Assembly (NCBI RefSeq): GCF_019649055.1
Contig: NW_026570487.1
Span: 17,869 to 81,868, forward strand
Source: Paramacrobiotus metropolitanus
Taxonomy: Eukaryota; Tardigrada; Eutardigrada; Parachela; Macrobiotidae
Length of the DNA stretch: 64,000 nt
Reading direction: 5' to 3'
The notes under the pieces were generated by a model. That model did not search any database. It saw nothing but the letters and a program-made list of their open reading frames with translations, and was not told where the DNA came from. Shown one piece after another: positions 1 to 11,891 of this stretch. Made by a program: the position numbers and the translations under genes. The number at the start of each line of letters is the position of its first letter. Positions within the stretch are counted from its first letter, which is position 1.

Positions 1-1406
1 AATGGACCTACTACCTATGTATAGTGTCGTGCATACTTGTCGGTTTTCCTTATCTGCTTATAAATTCGCTTTAATCTGGCATGAAATCGGAATAACATGG
101 TAGATTCGACTGACAACAGCAAGAGAAACTGTTACAGGCGGATTATTATATTCGTAATAATTAAAGTAATACGGTATATTGTATTTTTTTCACTGTCATT
201 TTAAAGATGCAGCGTCAGCTACCCAGATCTAATACATATTATAATTTAAAAAAATTTACTAACCCCAAAGTTTTTTTGAATAAATAAGTGAATTTTACTA
301 AATTTTCGCATTTCTGGACAAAAACAAGAGTTAAATTTCCTAATTATATTCTAATTTCAGAAATTTAGCGAACCCAAAATGTTTCTTTGAATGAATAAGT
401 AACTTTTATTACATTTCCCTCATTTCTGGGCAAAAAAGAATGGCTAATTTCGCGCTTCACTCGAGAGGTCAGTTTGGACTCTAATGTAAGTCAGTATGAA
501 AATTCAAAAAAATCATTAATATCTCCCTCCTAGCGAAGTTAAATGTGCTCACCTATATCTTGAAGATTTTAGGTAGAAGGTTTCCAGATCTTGAAGATTT
601 GCAGATTTTTGGCAGCAAGAGTCCGACTCGATGAGTTAATGATGTACCAGTGAAGGCCTTTAGTCATTGTTTGATTGCGGAGAGACATGCATTATAATTA
701 TTTGCGAAATATTAAATACAATTCAAAATATTTAGTTGGTGGTAAAATAATTTTTAAATCATTAAGACATCAGCACACGGGAAAACGGAGAAACAAATGT
801 TTTTGACATGATAATTTTTGCTGGAATTTTCGGGATGCATAGCAAATTAACTATGCACCCGAAAATTTTGTAGCGCATAGCACTTCCGTTTTTTATTACT
901 GTGCGAATGAACAAGTAACATGATTGTCAGCAAGTTCGGGTGCAAAACATTGAACAAATATGTAAGTGCAGAATTTACTGGCTCAGTTAAACACGGTTTC
1001 CTCATCGTTCAGTCTGCACTTTGCACGTGCCGGCAGTGTGCGACTGGTCATCACTTGAAGATATGGACGTATCGATTTCTACAACGTGCGCGAATCCATA
1101 TGTACGGACCAGTGCGGTCGATATTGCATTCACCATACCATTAAAATAGTGCTATCTAGGACAACCGAGCTCCATTAAATTTATATCTTCGATCGTCGCT
1201 ATATATGTATATTCCACCCGAGCAGAAATCATAGAAATTCTGCGCCTGGACGATTGTCTTTTGCCTCAGCGATTAAAAAGCACGATGTTTAAATGATATC
1301 GCGTAATGTTGAATTCGAAAAACATTTTTACGACGGGGAAGATATTGTTCACCGCCTATTCTAGTAAGAATTAGTAGAGCGATATTTCGATACCAGCTTG
1401 TACACG
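1..1406. other. Intergenic, no gene recognised
   Basis: AT-rich sequence upstream of the first gene. No reading frame here resembles a known family. Two structures are visible: an imperfect tandem duplication at 249-445 and an inverted repeat at 825-867, whose arms AATTTTCGGG(A)TGCATAG and CTATGCA-CCCGAAAATT surround a short loop. Confidence 0.6.
249..445 (+). repeat. Imperfect tandem duplication, unit about 110 bp
   Basis: Two adjacent diverged units each contain, in the same order, an AATTTA-C-AACCC block, a TTTGAATNAATAAGT block, a TTTCGCATTTCTGG-like block and a run of A. The second unit starts near 358. This is a simple local duplication with no coding sense. Confidence 0.6.
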
Positions 1407-3778
1407 ATGAACATGCAGCTATGCTTGTCTCTGCACCATTATCCGGCATATCTCGTGGAAATCTTGCATGATGATGGCATTGTGACCAGAGGTGGTGTTG
1501 TCGATGTTTGCGGTGATAATCTGGTGGTGGACACCTTCTCGGTCCGCACAGGACTACAGACTGTGCCATTGTCCCGATTACAGTTAGCAAGGTCGAGTGG
1601 CGAAGAATTCGTGGTGAACATCAGCGACACCCGTGAAATCGAGGCACTGCTGCAAGCTTCCGACGATGATCCCTGTTTGAGCCGCTGGTACCCGGCAACG
1701 CTACTACGCTTGTGGCCGCAAGCAGGCTGGCTACCATTTTTTGAGTGGCAGTTGGCCACCGTTCGCACACCACACTGGCAGCACAGAAACGGAAGTTATT
1801 GCGTATCGATTGCGGATGGTGTACCGGCGGCTGCTCGCCGGCTGCGCTACAGGAAGCCCTTTACCTGCCTTCCGAAGGATACATTCAAGAAACTGCAACT
1901 ACCCATTCCGCAGCACGATGCGTCATACGAGGCCTTATCGCACATACTGACTCGGTTTAATCGCACGGTATTGATGTTTAGCATCAACTGGTCGAACTAT
2001 ACGCGCAGTCGATTCATAACGGCATCTGACAAATATGTAGTTGTTGTATGCCGACATGAGGATACTGATTTTGCAACGGAGCAGATACAGCATCTACTAA
2101 CAGAATATAAGGGCGATGAAACGTATTTATGCTGTTATCCGTTTTCCCATTATTTAAACGACGCCACTGGAATCGTCCAAGGTCTTCTCCGAGGAATACA
2201 GGATTGCATTGATGCCAGCGACGAGTTTATGCGCACTCCGAACGTTCCAACCATTAGCTCGCTGTCACCGGTGCTCATAATGAATATCTTCTCCAACTTG
2301 GAGGTTTATAATCAGGGTATAGTGCAAAGGTAAAGATTATGTGCAATGTTTGGTGCGCAAACTGCTCTGCAGGTTAGAAAATATGTGCGACAGCGCACCA
2401 AATCGTTTGTAGCGATATTTACCTTGTTGCCTCTTCGACAATAATATTTTAACAAAAATGAAATTAAACGGAGCAACATGCTTACAGAAATAACAAATTT
2501 TTCAATCCAGGGAAAATTTTAGACTAATGCAGATTTTAAGTAGTAAAAACGCACAAATAATACTTGCGAAAATAAACATTAATTATTTTAAAAAAATATT
2601 TAATGATTGTTAATTCAAAGCGCAGCCGATAGCGCACACACTAATATATGAAATACAGTAGAAGCATGTACTCGAATTTTAGAGGCAGTGACTCGCAAAT
2701 CGAGCAACTGATTCGACTTTAACCACCGAGAACGTATTTTAAAAGCAAATATTCTAGTTTTGAAATTTATTGATTCCTGCCTTTTGATAATCTGACGCCG
2801 AAAACAATAATCTTTTTACGCAGGATTTGTTGGCAGTGGCACAATTTGTGCTTATCAGCATTGGTTACGCGGGCTGTTCATTTCGCAGCGGACAACCCGC
2901 TTAAACCAGTGGGCGGAATCCAACCACTTTCGCTCATCCTGGCCGACGGGCTCAGCAAGGCGCTCACTCCCTACACGCAGGTTTTGTACCTAACGGGAAA
3001 CTGGCTTCTGTGCCTGATGGCCGTCACAAAGACGCTGGACTGTATGCAGAAACGGCTGCGCTATCTTGTTGTTCAAGACAATGGTGACCTTTGCCTGGAA
3101 GACTTTCTTGACACCTACCAAACATTTCTACTGCACGGCGAACTGATTCGCAGCGTACAGTGCATGAAAATACGACGCTGCAATATGGAATTAAATTGTG
3201 AGGCTTGGTTCAAAGCAGGATTGGGTAGCCTTCCATATCTTCCTTTTTGGGGACAGGGACAATGTGCCAAAAATCATGATTTCAACTTCCTCGTGCCTTC
3301 CGCATCGTTCAGCGTGGACAGAACTAACGCTTTAACTCTGACCAGGCAGTTCCTGGAATTACTGGAAAGCATTTGTCCGGAAATGGTTGGGGAATCAAAA
3401 GAGCGACTGTATGGCGGTCTCCGAAATTTCCAAGCATTCGATGATAAGCAATACGCTTGCTTGCAAACTCTTTTCAAAAAGTAAGTCCTGCTTCCCATTT
3501 CTGCAGATACACCGCAGCCTGTAAAAAAGCCTGTCTGTAAAAATACCTCGTAAACTGCGACAACCATCTTAAAACTCCTATTAAAGCCATTAGAGACATT
3601 TAGAGTGTCATCTGACATGACGTTGTTGTGGCATGATTTTAGGTACCATTTAGCTGTTCCTCCTGAGAATATTTTGGCAGTTCAGAAGCTTCCCGAACGA
3701 CTCGCCGGTTGTTGCTACCGAAAATTACTGGAACATGCACTACTTGCTTGGCTGGACATGCCTTGTTTGAGGTTTTAG
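1407..3778 (+). CDS. Diverged FMRP-like tandem Agenet/F-box protein, three exons
   Basis: Proposed exons are 1407-2329, 2824-3480 and 3643-3778, giving 571 residues. Splice sites are GTAAAG/ACGCAG and GTAAGT/TTTTAG, both phase 2. The first ATG in frame is at 1407; upstream only TTG is available. Residues 15-60 (LVEILHDDG..VVDV..) match the first Agenet/Tudor barrel of FMRP. Residues about 90-145 match the second, and KDTFKKLQLPIP (157-168) matches the segment that opens the FMRP KH0 region. An F-box spans about 284-325 (LSPVLIMNIFSNLE, then WQWHNLCLS) and is split by intron 1. Exon 3 ends with a hydrophobic helix like the cap of the other copies. It is the most diverged member of the local family, yet open throughout and similar in length to the intact A copies. 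If read through without the last splice, it would stop at 3484. Likely role: substrate adaptor of an SCF ubiquitin ligase (inferred). Confidence 0.7.
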
Positions 3779-5724
3779 TTCCAGTTCAACTGACTCGCCA
3801 TGCTTTGATTTTAAAATTAAAGACCTGTTCTTATCGTTACAAGCAAAATGCAGAAAAATAAGCCACAATCTGCTTTGATCGCATGTTGTTGTAGAATACG
3901 TTTTGAGCCAAAATTGTTTCTCGACACTACTAGGGCTTACAAAGGTCTCGCAAAGGACGTTCCAAAAGTTGTCTCCTCAATTTTGACTGTTACCATTTAA
4001 AGTGACACCCAAACGATATTTTGTCTGTCACTCAACTTACTCTGTACTCACTAAGCTATAGAAGAATATAAAGCGTCATGTCTACGCGCGAGAGTGCTCT
4101 CGCGTTATGGGTTTTGAGTTCGCGCGGGAGCGTTTTGCGGCACTACCAGTAACGAAAACGCGACATTATAATGAGCCTTTGTCTTGTGCAGGCGGGCCTG
4201 CAGTTTTTTTAAGAACTCAAAAAACGTAATTTTTTTAAGTTTCGAGGGCACTTGACGGTTTTTGATTATCGTTGTCCGATCATCTTCATAACTAAATTTT
4301 GCGAGTAGTCGTGCAGCACGAGAAGCTGGGACTTGCCACCGCCAGGACGTTCGCGGCTGCGAGTTGTCCTGGCAGACTTCCGTCGCGGTAAGCCAGCGTC
4401 GTTTCTCCTAGCAGTCTTGTCCCTTGGTTGAAATGTCTTTGGTGATGACAGTGCCGGCTGTACCAGTTGACACAGCGTGTAACAATGACGGTACCGGCAA
4501 TCATTGGCGGTAACACACACGATGGATTAACTGCTCCATGGTGTTGCGCTCCGCATCGAACAACCGTCTCCGTTCAGGAAAGTGTTGTGCTATCGCATCC
4601 GAGTTCTCAGGGTTGTGGCGTTCCAGAACCGGTAGTGAGTGACCTCCATCTTGGCATTCACCAGCTTGAGGCGGACAACCGCTTGGCGTTCCGTTTTCAG
4701 GGCGATGTTGATGCTCTTCTTTGCCGGTATTGAATTCCGCCGATGCAGACGATAACCTCCACCTTTCGGTTTTCCTATATAGAAGCTTTACTGAGCTATA
4801 CGGGAAAATTGTTCTGCAAGGGATGCGATTTAGATGTTTTCGTATTTCCACCGGGGTTGACAAAGACTGAGATGATTGGGGGGGGGGGGAGGAATGATAA
4901 ATCTGCTCGCTGCACTGTTCGATACCTGTAGATAGCCCGCTGTAGTCATCGTTGTAATAATCCCCAGCTGAACTACGTTTCGCGTTTTGCACTTTTTCGC
5001 AATTTTTTGCTTACGCCCAGACAAGGAACGCGCTGTCATCACGAGCGTCAGTGATCGAAGTTGCATGTTGGTGGACGACAGAATGATGGTGGGCGGCTGA
5101 TACAGTATGTTGTGAATCAGTGATCAAACCGGAATTCGTATCCAAACCGTTTGCCTGTGGCGCGTCAAACTTAAGTTGACGATTTACGGCGATGGGCCTA
5201 CGATGGTGGGGTCAAGGTTGGAAAGCGAAAGTAATGTTGGCTAATGGGATAATGGTTTGAAAACCACGTTATAAATGGCTCACGTTCTGACCATCTCACC
5301 ATGAGCGTATCAGTGGCTGAACAAAAACATTCCCGAACGTCTCTGCTATCCATGTTTATTTAGTATATCTGCTTAGGGTAAGAAGGCCGTTCCTTCTGAG
5401 TTTCAATGGTTCTTCTAGTTTCATTCATTCGACAGGTTGCATGACTGCTAATGCTACCGGAAAATCCTGTACTTGAACAACTATTTATGTACAGTACTTC
5501 GCTGCAGCGTACGTGATACGCTCGCACGCAAATTCTACTACAGTTAAATTATAATAAAGTATGCATTAAAAAGTCGGTAAAATATCAGATCAAACGACAC
5601 CTACCAGTGAAAAATATTCAAGTGAATCCAGTAAAAACTATTCAGTGAACTAACTGATCTCGAGAAAACAGCGCTCAGACTCTGACTACGGCTTAACGTA
5701 ACTGAGGGCAATGTCCAGTAGCAA
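3779..5724. other. Mostly unannotated; possible decayed gene on the minus strand
   Basis: Within 4260-5000 the minus strand has short open stretches in shifting frames that look protein-like but match no family I recognise. One reads INIALKTERQAVVRLKLVNA (around 4640-4730). Another reads ERRRLFDAERNTMEQLIHRV (around 4510-4580). A basic stretch ending GGGKSQLLVLHDYSQNL lies around 4290-4330. They may be exons or a decayed copy of an unknown gene. A run of ten G lies at about 4881. Nothing is recognisable in 3779-4260 or 5070-5724. Confidence 0.25.
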
Positions 5725-7656
5725 CTACAGGGATTCGAAATTTTCAGGCCCGAAACAAAATCCACTATCCGTCGCACTCGTCCACTTATGCAATTTAACG
5801 AGCAGATGCCGAGTAATGCGCGACAGCTTCTCCCACTGCAGATCTTCCAGCCCGCCGGCATCCATACTCCACTTCTTCCCGTGGTAATGCGACGACGGAC
5901 GCGGATCAGCCGACTGCGCCGCACAAAGTAACTACTAACTGCAAGAGAACATCACAGGTTAAAGTTTTCCTACATCATAGAAGAGTGAATGGTTCACCTT
6001 GCAGACGGCATTCGTCACTGCGGGGTCCTCGACTCCAGAGATATTCAAGCGCTGCTGGTCACTCGGTAGTTCCGAAAGTGCCGTCTCCAGTGCATCCCAA
6101 AATGCGCAGTCGAATTTATCGCCAACCGGCAGTTGCGCGGTGCCGATGTTTATCAAGACCGCGGTTTGAAATCGAGGTTCCCTCTAAGACCCCACGTATT
6201 CCCTAAATTCACTTCACAGTTCGTCATATGTATGGCACGGCACGGTAGATTGCGGCATGCGGCAATGAACTCCAGATCCCTGTCATCGGGCTGCGAGTCC
6301 GGCGATGGCTCAGGAAAAAACCAGTTTACGCCAATTGAGCCTTTGTCAGTGCGAGCGAGCCAGCGGCTGATCAGATTCCCAATGCCGACGCCGCGCAGAT
6401 GCAGGGTACGCAGTTGGATTCCGGTTTGTTGGGCAGCCACATAACGGATCATGCAGAGAAAATGATCCGATGATGATCGCCATGCAGAGAAAATTATCCG
6501 ATTCCCATATGACGTTGCTGCTGTTCTTTTTGTTGCAGATTACTATTGTGGAATGCTGGCGCATCCAAGATCCGGTTCCACGTGGTGCACACGGCGCGCA
6601 GCTTCGTCTGCGCCACAGTGATCAAGTTTGAAAAGACCTCTTGCCACAATTCCGTCGGTAGCGCCTTCTGCGCCTAGCCTTCATAATTGGGCATACTTGC
6701 TTCATCCTGAGAATGTGTGACCAAGGTGCGTACTTTCGCAATGAACTCGTCACTGACCCACTGAAAAGTGAAAACCGTAGCTGATTGTATCAACACGGTG
6801 TAGAGAACTAATAATCGAAATTTCCGCAGTCGATCCGCAGCTCAAAATGTAACAACTCAAATTAAACTGTATGCAAAAAAAACGCATACAGTGCGCAAAA
6901 ATTGCCAGCTCTGTTTCGAAAGCACAGTCTTGTCTGCGGAATATGAAAATTGAATTGTGCTATGGATCAGCCCATATTCATACCATGATACAGCAAAATT
7001 ATTGCGTTCGGAAAACCAATTACTATCTTACCGGGCGAACGCGTTCATCGGCAATTTGGTGAATGTATTCTAATTTGCCGTCCACCATATCCACCACGAA
7101 AACGGGTGTGAAGAGAGACAGGCGGCCATTGAGTCGCTTGATGAGCGCCTGCACTTCTACGGTGGATAACGAACGAACTTCTCCGCCCAAGTCCACATTG
7201 CGCTTGATAAAGCTGCCTGTAGGGATTTTTTCGTCGTGTAAGACGTTATTGTCGACATCTTGAGCTTGACAAAGTCGATGTATGGGGATAATGTCAGTGT
7301 GCTGTTCACGAGTGTCCGGAAGGTGCCAGTGAACAACGGCCGCGCTGCACAATGGCCTCAGCTTTCCTACCCAGTAGATTTCACCGGGAAGCCAAACTCA
7401 TGGACCGGCTGGCGTCTCCGGCATCAGAACCTGACTCGGGATGGCTGACCGTTGATCGGCATACCCAAAATTGAGAAAGGTCGTAGGACAAGCAAAAAAG
7501 ACGCGGCCGAACGGCGCAAAATTCACGTCGCCCATTCGGAGAGAACAGATCAACGAAGAGGCCATCTTCTGCAATGTCCACTACGCGTCCGTAGCGCATC
7601 CGCTGATCGCTGCACAGGACGTTCACGGTGGTATCAAGCTTGCGGTAAAAATGCAT
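5725..7656 (-). pseudogene. B-subfamily Agenet/F-box gene copy 1, decayed
   Basis: This copy has the family layout: exon 1 about 7656-7032, exon 2 about 6760-5998, exon 3 about 5930-5725. Exon 1 carries the first barrel (VNVLCSDQRMRYGRVVDIAE) and the second-barrel/KH0 region ending near VFVVDMVDG. Exon 2 carries the F-box LPTELWQEVFSNL. Exon 3 carries the cap ADPRPSSHYHGKKWSMD. Lesions seen against the 15.4-kb copy are: a one-base insertion after RREF near 7530; an in-frame TAG just before the F-box near 6675; a 5-bp deletion (CTGCG) near 6560; a deletion of about 105 bp near 6490 removing the middle of exon 2; and a frameshift near 6160. It is therefore a pseudogene. Its 5' flank is conserved with the 15.4-kb copy. 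Confidence 0.85.
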
Positions 7657-7969
7657 GGTAATGAAAAACCTGCGAACGTGCGAAGCGTAGATCAGCAGAG
7701 GACGGCCTCAACGGACTACATTACACCAAAAAACATTCGTACAGACCTGCAATATGCAAGTGAGAAGCGAATTGACTACTTCTGAAAAGCAAAAAGAATT
7801 CTGATTTAAAACAGAGGCATGCTATAAGTGTGTCGTGAGATCTTTCTTCATCGCACATCTGCAACGACGGATCGTCGCCTCACTCGCGCTTTATCTCTTT
7901 TCTCTCGTGACTCATGCAGCCTTTTAACCGGATAGAAAATTGTTTAACAATTATTGCTAGAAAGCCTGC
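7657..7969. promoter_or_regulatory. Conserved 5' flank of B-subfamily genes
   Basis: No gene here. Sequence just upstream of the B ATG is shared with the other B copies (17.32-17.80 kb and, in plus orientation, 39.85-39.94 kb). The shared segments include CATTCGTACAGACCTGCAAT, GAGGCATGCTATA-GTGTGTCGTGA and CATGCAGCC-TTTAACCGGATA. Conservation beside decayed reading frames suggests a former promoter/5' UTR, but recent duplication alone would also explain it. Confidence 0.4.
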
Positions 7970-8555
7970 TTTACTTCAGGTTACTTGTATCTGTAAAAGT
8001 ATCTTTGGCGGTTATTGTTATTGCTGCATCTTGATGTGCTCGGGCTCCGCACCCATGATGGAGGAAACACTGGAATATTTGGTATTTCCTCTCTTTTATA
8101 GCATGAGCGACAGCTCTGGTACGCTATGATTAGCCTGTCGAAGTCAGTGCGCTTTGCTACTAGCGCTTCGTCTGCCAATGGCGAGAATATACCGCCCATT
8201 CCTAAAGTACGTGCGCCATTAGAAGTCGGTTTCGCCCAATAAATCATATCTACATATCCGACATCGCTCGAAGATACTGAGGTAATTATTATTTGCTCAT
8301 GCTAAACAGCGCAAAGCACCATAATGAACACTGACGAAATTGGTTAATCGATTCCGCGAAAAGCAAAGCGGCATAAAACAGGGAGTGGATGTAGTGTGGT
8401 GCGATTGGTGCCTTGTCTACGGTAGTTTGTCATACAGGTTCGAAAGTTCTGGATGCCAACAACATGCCAAGAGGTTTACATACAAACAGGCGCACCAAAC
8501 GTTTCTCTATGGACTGATCTTCTTTAAATTTTGCATAGAACGCACATTACTATAA
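7970..8555 (+). pseudogene. Decayed copy of unknown small gene U (compare 34.05-34.62 kb)
   Basis: Two blocks align to the 34-kb locus on the opposite strand. The first, at about 8010-8130, reads MCSGSAPMMEETLEYL, against MCSGFAPMMEETPEYF at the other locus. The second, at about 8340-8550, reads SKAA*NREWM*CGA..VVCH, against KSAENMEWMYGA..AVCH. The second block has in-frame stops, so this copy is dead. It lies 3' of serpin copy 1, exactly as the 34-kb copy lies 3' of serpin copy 2. Function unknown. Confidence 0.45.
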
Positions 8556-8687
8556 AGACTGTTTTTTACCGACTTCCATCCATTTGTTCAAAGTGTAAAA
8601 TTAATTTCAAAAGTTTTGAATGTCGTAACTACGGAAACGCCAGTAACGCCGACAATGGTTCACATAATGTAGTCATTAACAATTTTA

Positions 8688-10347
8688 TCAATAATGTTTT
8701 GCAGAGGGGTCAACAACATGCCCGATAAACAAAATGGCGCCGGTTTTTTCGTGCCGCAGCAGAAACATAAAGGGTCGATCGGCTGCGAATTCCACTCTTG
8801 TCTGGGGTGGCAGACTGCAATTTATGTATCTTACCATGGTCGCCGCGGACGCGACCGTTCCTCTTTCATTGACATCTGAATAAACATAATATCCAATTAA
8901 TAAGCTCTTGCTTTTTTGGCGTGTTTGATTAGACATATTCCGTCCCCCAGACTTTCTATGTAAAATCTTTCGACGTTTTTCTTCAAGCCAAACGCTTTTT
9001 TTTAGCACTTGCCTTTTTAAAAATTTAATTTAAATCATTTACATTTACGGTGCTGTTAATGACATACAGATGTCGAATTCGGTGATGTCTTCGTTCAGGA
9101 CGACCTTTATAAAAATGACGAGTTCGAACTTACGCAACAGCGCCTATGTGGCGTAGTGTTGCAAGTTTACCGACCAAGCTGGAATCGCTATGATTTTACA
9201 GGACTGGAAAGTTCACGTTTACCGTTTTCTGCTTACCGATATACACCTTCTGCTTAATCTTGTCAATGCAGAGGGAACGCGTCGATATCCCGGAGAAATC
9301 GGCGCTTTCCGAAAAAGCTGACCGCATACCCAGATCCCGCAGCGTGCTATCCAAATCGATGTTGTGTTCAATGGAAAACTTCGGTACCTGTATCGTTCCG
9401 TAAGAAATTGGCTGGAGAGAATCCAGCGCCTTTTGAACCAAAGCGGGCGTCAGGGCTCTCTGCAGGTCCGACAACGCTGAACCAGGTGTCCACGTAGCTG
9501 AGCCGACATTCTTCCCCGGGAGAATGAAACACGCGCTGGAGAGTTCGTCACCGTACCACAACTGCAGAAAGCGCGCTTCTCCCAGTTCCTTACTCTCGTA
9601 ATACCCACACCGCGTCAACACATGCATGGTATCCACCATCACCTGGCCGCCATCGGTCAGGGTGAAAGGTTTCTTCACCGTGTGCTCCTCAAAAAATCGA
9701 TGATCTCATTCCGCTTCAAAGTACACCGAACTAATCAGTATGAATGCGGTATCTTTGTCTATGTCGGAAAGAGCCAGTGTATCGCGAATATTTCCGGATG
9801 TGTGATTCTCCACAAATTCATTGATGCGTTGAACAGCTTCAGAGGGTGCGGTGCGGAAGCGAACAGGTTGGCATACGGTGTTAAATAAAGTGCGGAGAGT
9901 GTCGGTGTAGTCGGCGTTGAGAGGACAGTCTTCTTCAATAAATCCTGCTGTGGCTAGGAACAGCCTGTAGTTTGGAACAGGAGCTGTAAAAGCATGAAAG
10001 ATTCTCAAAATACGAACATTACAGTAAGCGTTTAACAACAAGACATTTCAGCGACTAATAGTTATCAGCAAAATCTGGAAAATACCATTTGGGACCGCTT
10101 AGTTTTGATCCGCATTCCTTTTCATCTCGATTAGCAACGCGCAGAAATCGTCTACAGTGTAGGCTTTGCTGAATCCCAGTAAATCCCCCATTTGTTGGCG
10201 AGTCTCTCCTTTTGCACCAACATAAGCCATGAGAACGGCGAACTCCGCACAGATCGGAGACCACAGCGAATTTCCTCCGCACGATCGCTGCCCACATAAT
10301 CTTTTATAGGGAGTCACACAAAAGTCTAAACGGTACTTAGTATCCAT
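8688..10347 (-). pseudogene. Serpin copy 1 (intracellular, clade-B-like), two in-frame stops
   Basis: Exons read on the minus strand: about 10347-10088 (from ATG at 10347), about 10002-9254, and about 8875-8688. The protein has no signal peptide. The start resembles helix A/B of serpins (NSLWSPICAEFAVLM..GAKGETR.QM). The middle has RINEFVENHTSGNIRDTL and the s3A strand ILISSVYFEAE, followed by TGA where serpins have Trp. The last exon holds the hinge DVNERGTVASAAT and the C-terminal signature ADRPFMFLLRHEKTGAILF..HVVDP. An extra TAA ends exon 1 early (after RNADQN) where copy 2 has CAA. Joining the last two exons in phase 1 gives KVYIDVNERGT, the normal serpin register. The intron between them, near 9110, holds the uninterrupted target site that is split by a 13.2-kb insertion in copy 2. 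Confidence 0.85.
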
Positions 10348-10896
10348 TTCCGTCGTCGTTCTGGATTGAAGCAGTACCGTGAATTTAGGAAAAGATCAGT
10401 TTCAAGAGAGTCTTTAATAATCACGTATTGAAAAAAATTTTCCTGGCTCAAAATGTATTGCAATGCCTTGCTCGCATCCCACATGCACATACGTTCTCAA
10501 CTTCTCGCTCTTGTCGTGTCGCATTATCATGCGGGCAAACCGGCAAAGTATCGTGAATGGATCAGGCTGTCCTCATCGATCGATCGATTCTCTGCGCTTT
10601 GCGCAACCGGCACAACGCGCAAACAACTTTTTCCATGTGGTGAGCAATCCAAGCACTCAACAGTCAACACTCAAGTATGTAAGCTGCGGGATATATGCAT
10701 AAACCGCGGACTATTTTCTCACATTACTTCTTGCCACAGTGTCTGCTTTAAAAAGCCCATGTCAATAAGATAAATAGTATTATCGAAGCTTTCTTAGGTT
10801 CATTTGCACAAGCACTAGAAACTGCAATGTTCGATTGCCAACTACAGTTTGCTACGAATGTCATTTAAAAACACGGAGCTGAGATTATGCTCGGTT
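10348..10896. other. Intergenic, no feature recognised
   Basis: Region 5' of serpin copy 1. Short open frames exist on the plus strand (about 10453-10773), but they have no recognisable motifs. I see no repeat or RNA gene. Confidence 0.5.
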
Positions 10897-11020
10897 AATA
10901 TTATGTGCGGTGTAGTCCGGCGGTCCGCGTTCGTCATTGCATTATCGAAAGAACTGGTGCGTGGACGGCCTGGGAGATTTGTAGTTAGAGAAATTGTCGC
11001 GCATTATCCAACTTAGGCTG
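10897..11020 (+). pseudogene. Isolated exon-3 fragment of a B/C-type F-box gene
   Basis: The plus strand reads LCAV*SGGPRSSLHYR then KNWCVDGLGDL*LEKLSRI. This is clearly the exon-3 cap of the family (compare ADPRPSAHCRRKNWCVDG at 54.6 kb), with two in-frame stops. No F-box or Agenet exon lies next to it. It is a relic of a deleted gene. Confidence 0.7.
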
Positions 11021-11058
11021 GCCGAAAACCCGTTTACTGAACAAGGGGGACGGTAGCC
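11016..11058. repeat. Short hairpin repeat GGCT(GG)CC...GGTAGCC, copy 1
   Basis: A 43-bp segment with near-complementary ends surrounds GTTTACTGAACAA. A second copy lies at 18590-18633 in the same orientation, with better preserved ends (GGCTACC/GGTAGCC). It may be a very small mobile hairpin. Confidence 0.5.
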
Positions 11059-11891
11059 ATTGTCCAGAATCACGATATGCTGATTACGCACCTTCATGTT
11101 GTTAATAAGGGTCCGCAATAATTTTTAATCCACGGTTAAAAAAGGGACGAAAAAATGGTTTTGGTAGCGGTAAAATTCTTAAGAAAGGAAATCTGCCTTG
11201 ATGAATAGGGGAAAAAATTTTGGTTGGTGAAACAAATTGGTGAAACAAATTTTGGTTTGAAAGTGAAACATATTCTTTTGACTAAGGAATGTCCTGCATT
11301 TATTCGTACGTACGAGTGCTAACATGCAATGTTCACCGATCAGCTTCTGCGGTTCCGTGGAGAGTCTGGAGACCATCCCGTTTAATGCTGCATACTGTAC
11401 TGTTGCACATACTGTACCTATTTATTACGTAGTTGTTTGCTTCCGGTACATAACTGAGTACAATTTGAGTGGCTGTACAACCCGGCCAACGGCTGACCAT
11501 GACGGTTAGCGATCACGCTAGCCAGTGGTTAACGACAGTGTACGACTGCGCACCCTGCATTCTGTATTTTTGCTTTTGCATTTTGCTGATTTTTGTCGAT
11601 TTTGAAATTATCCACTATCCAATGTTTAATTCTTATGCGAAAATGATGAAAATTTTTATGACATGCAATGCGAAAAGTAAATCTTAATTTAGCTACTACG
11701 AGGAATGGTGCATACTTTCGGTTTTCAGAACTATGCTAACGGTTTTGAAAGTAGGCACGTTGCGCAGAACATCTGAGCGGATAGTCAACCATGCATTCAT
11801 GATTTTCTTGTAGTGTGGGCGTTTTAGCGCGTCAGACCGAGTTGCATCAGGAACGATTGGCGAAGCACTTGGACATTTTTGGCTGTTGACG
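11059..11891. other. Intergenic 5' flank of the A copy at 11.9 kb
   Basis: No gene recognised. AT-rich stretches carry small open frames on both strands without motifs. The conserved A-subfamily upstream block seen at 48.2, 51.5 and 59.6 kb was not found here. Confidence 0.4.
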
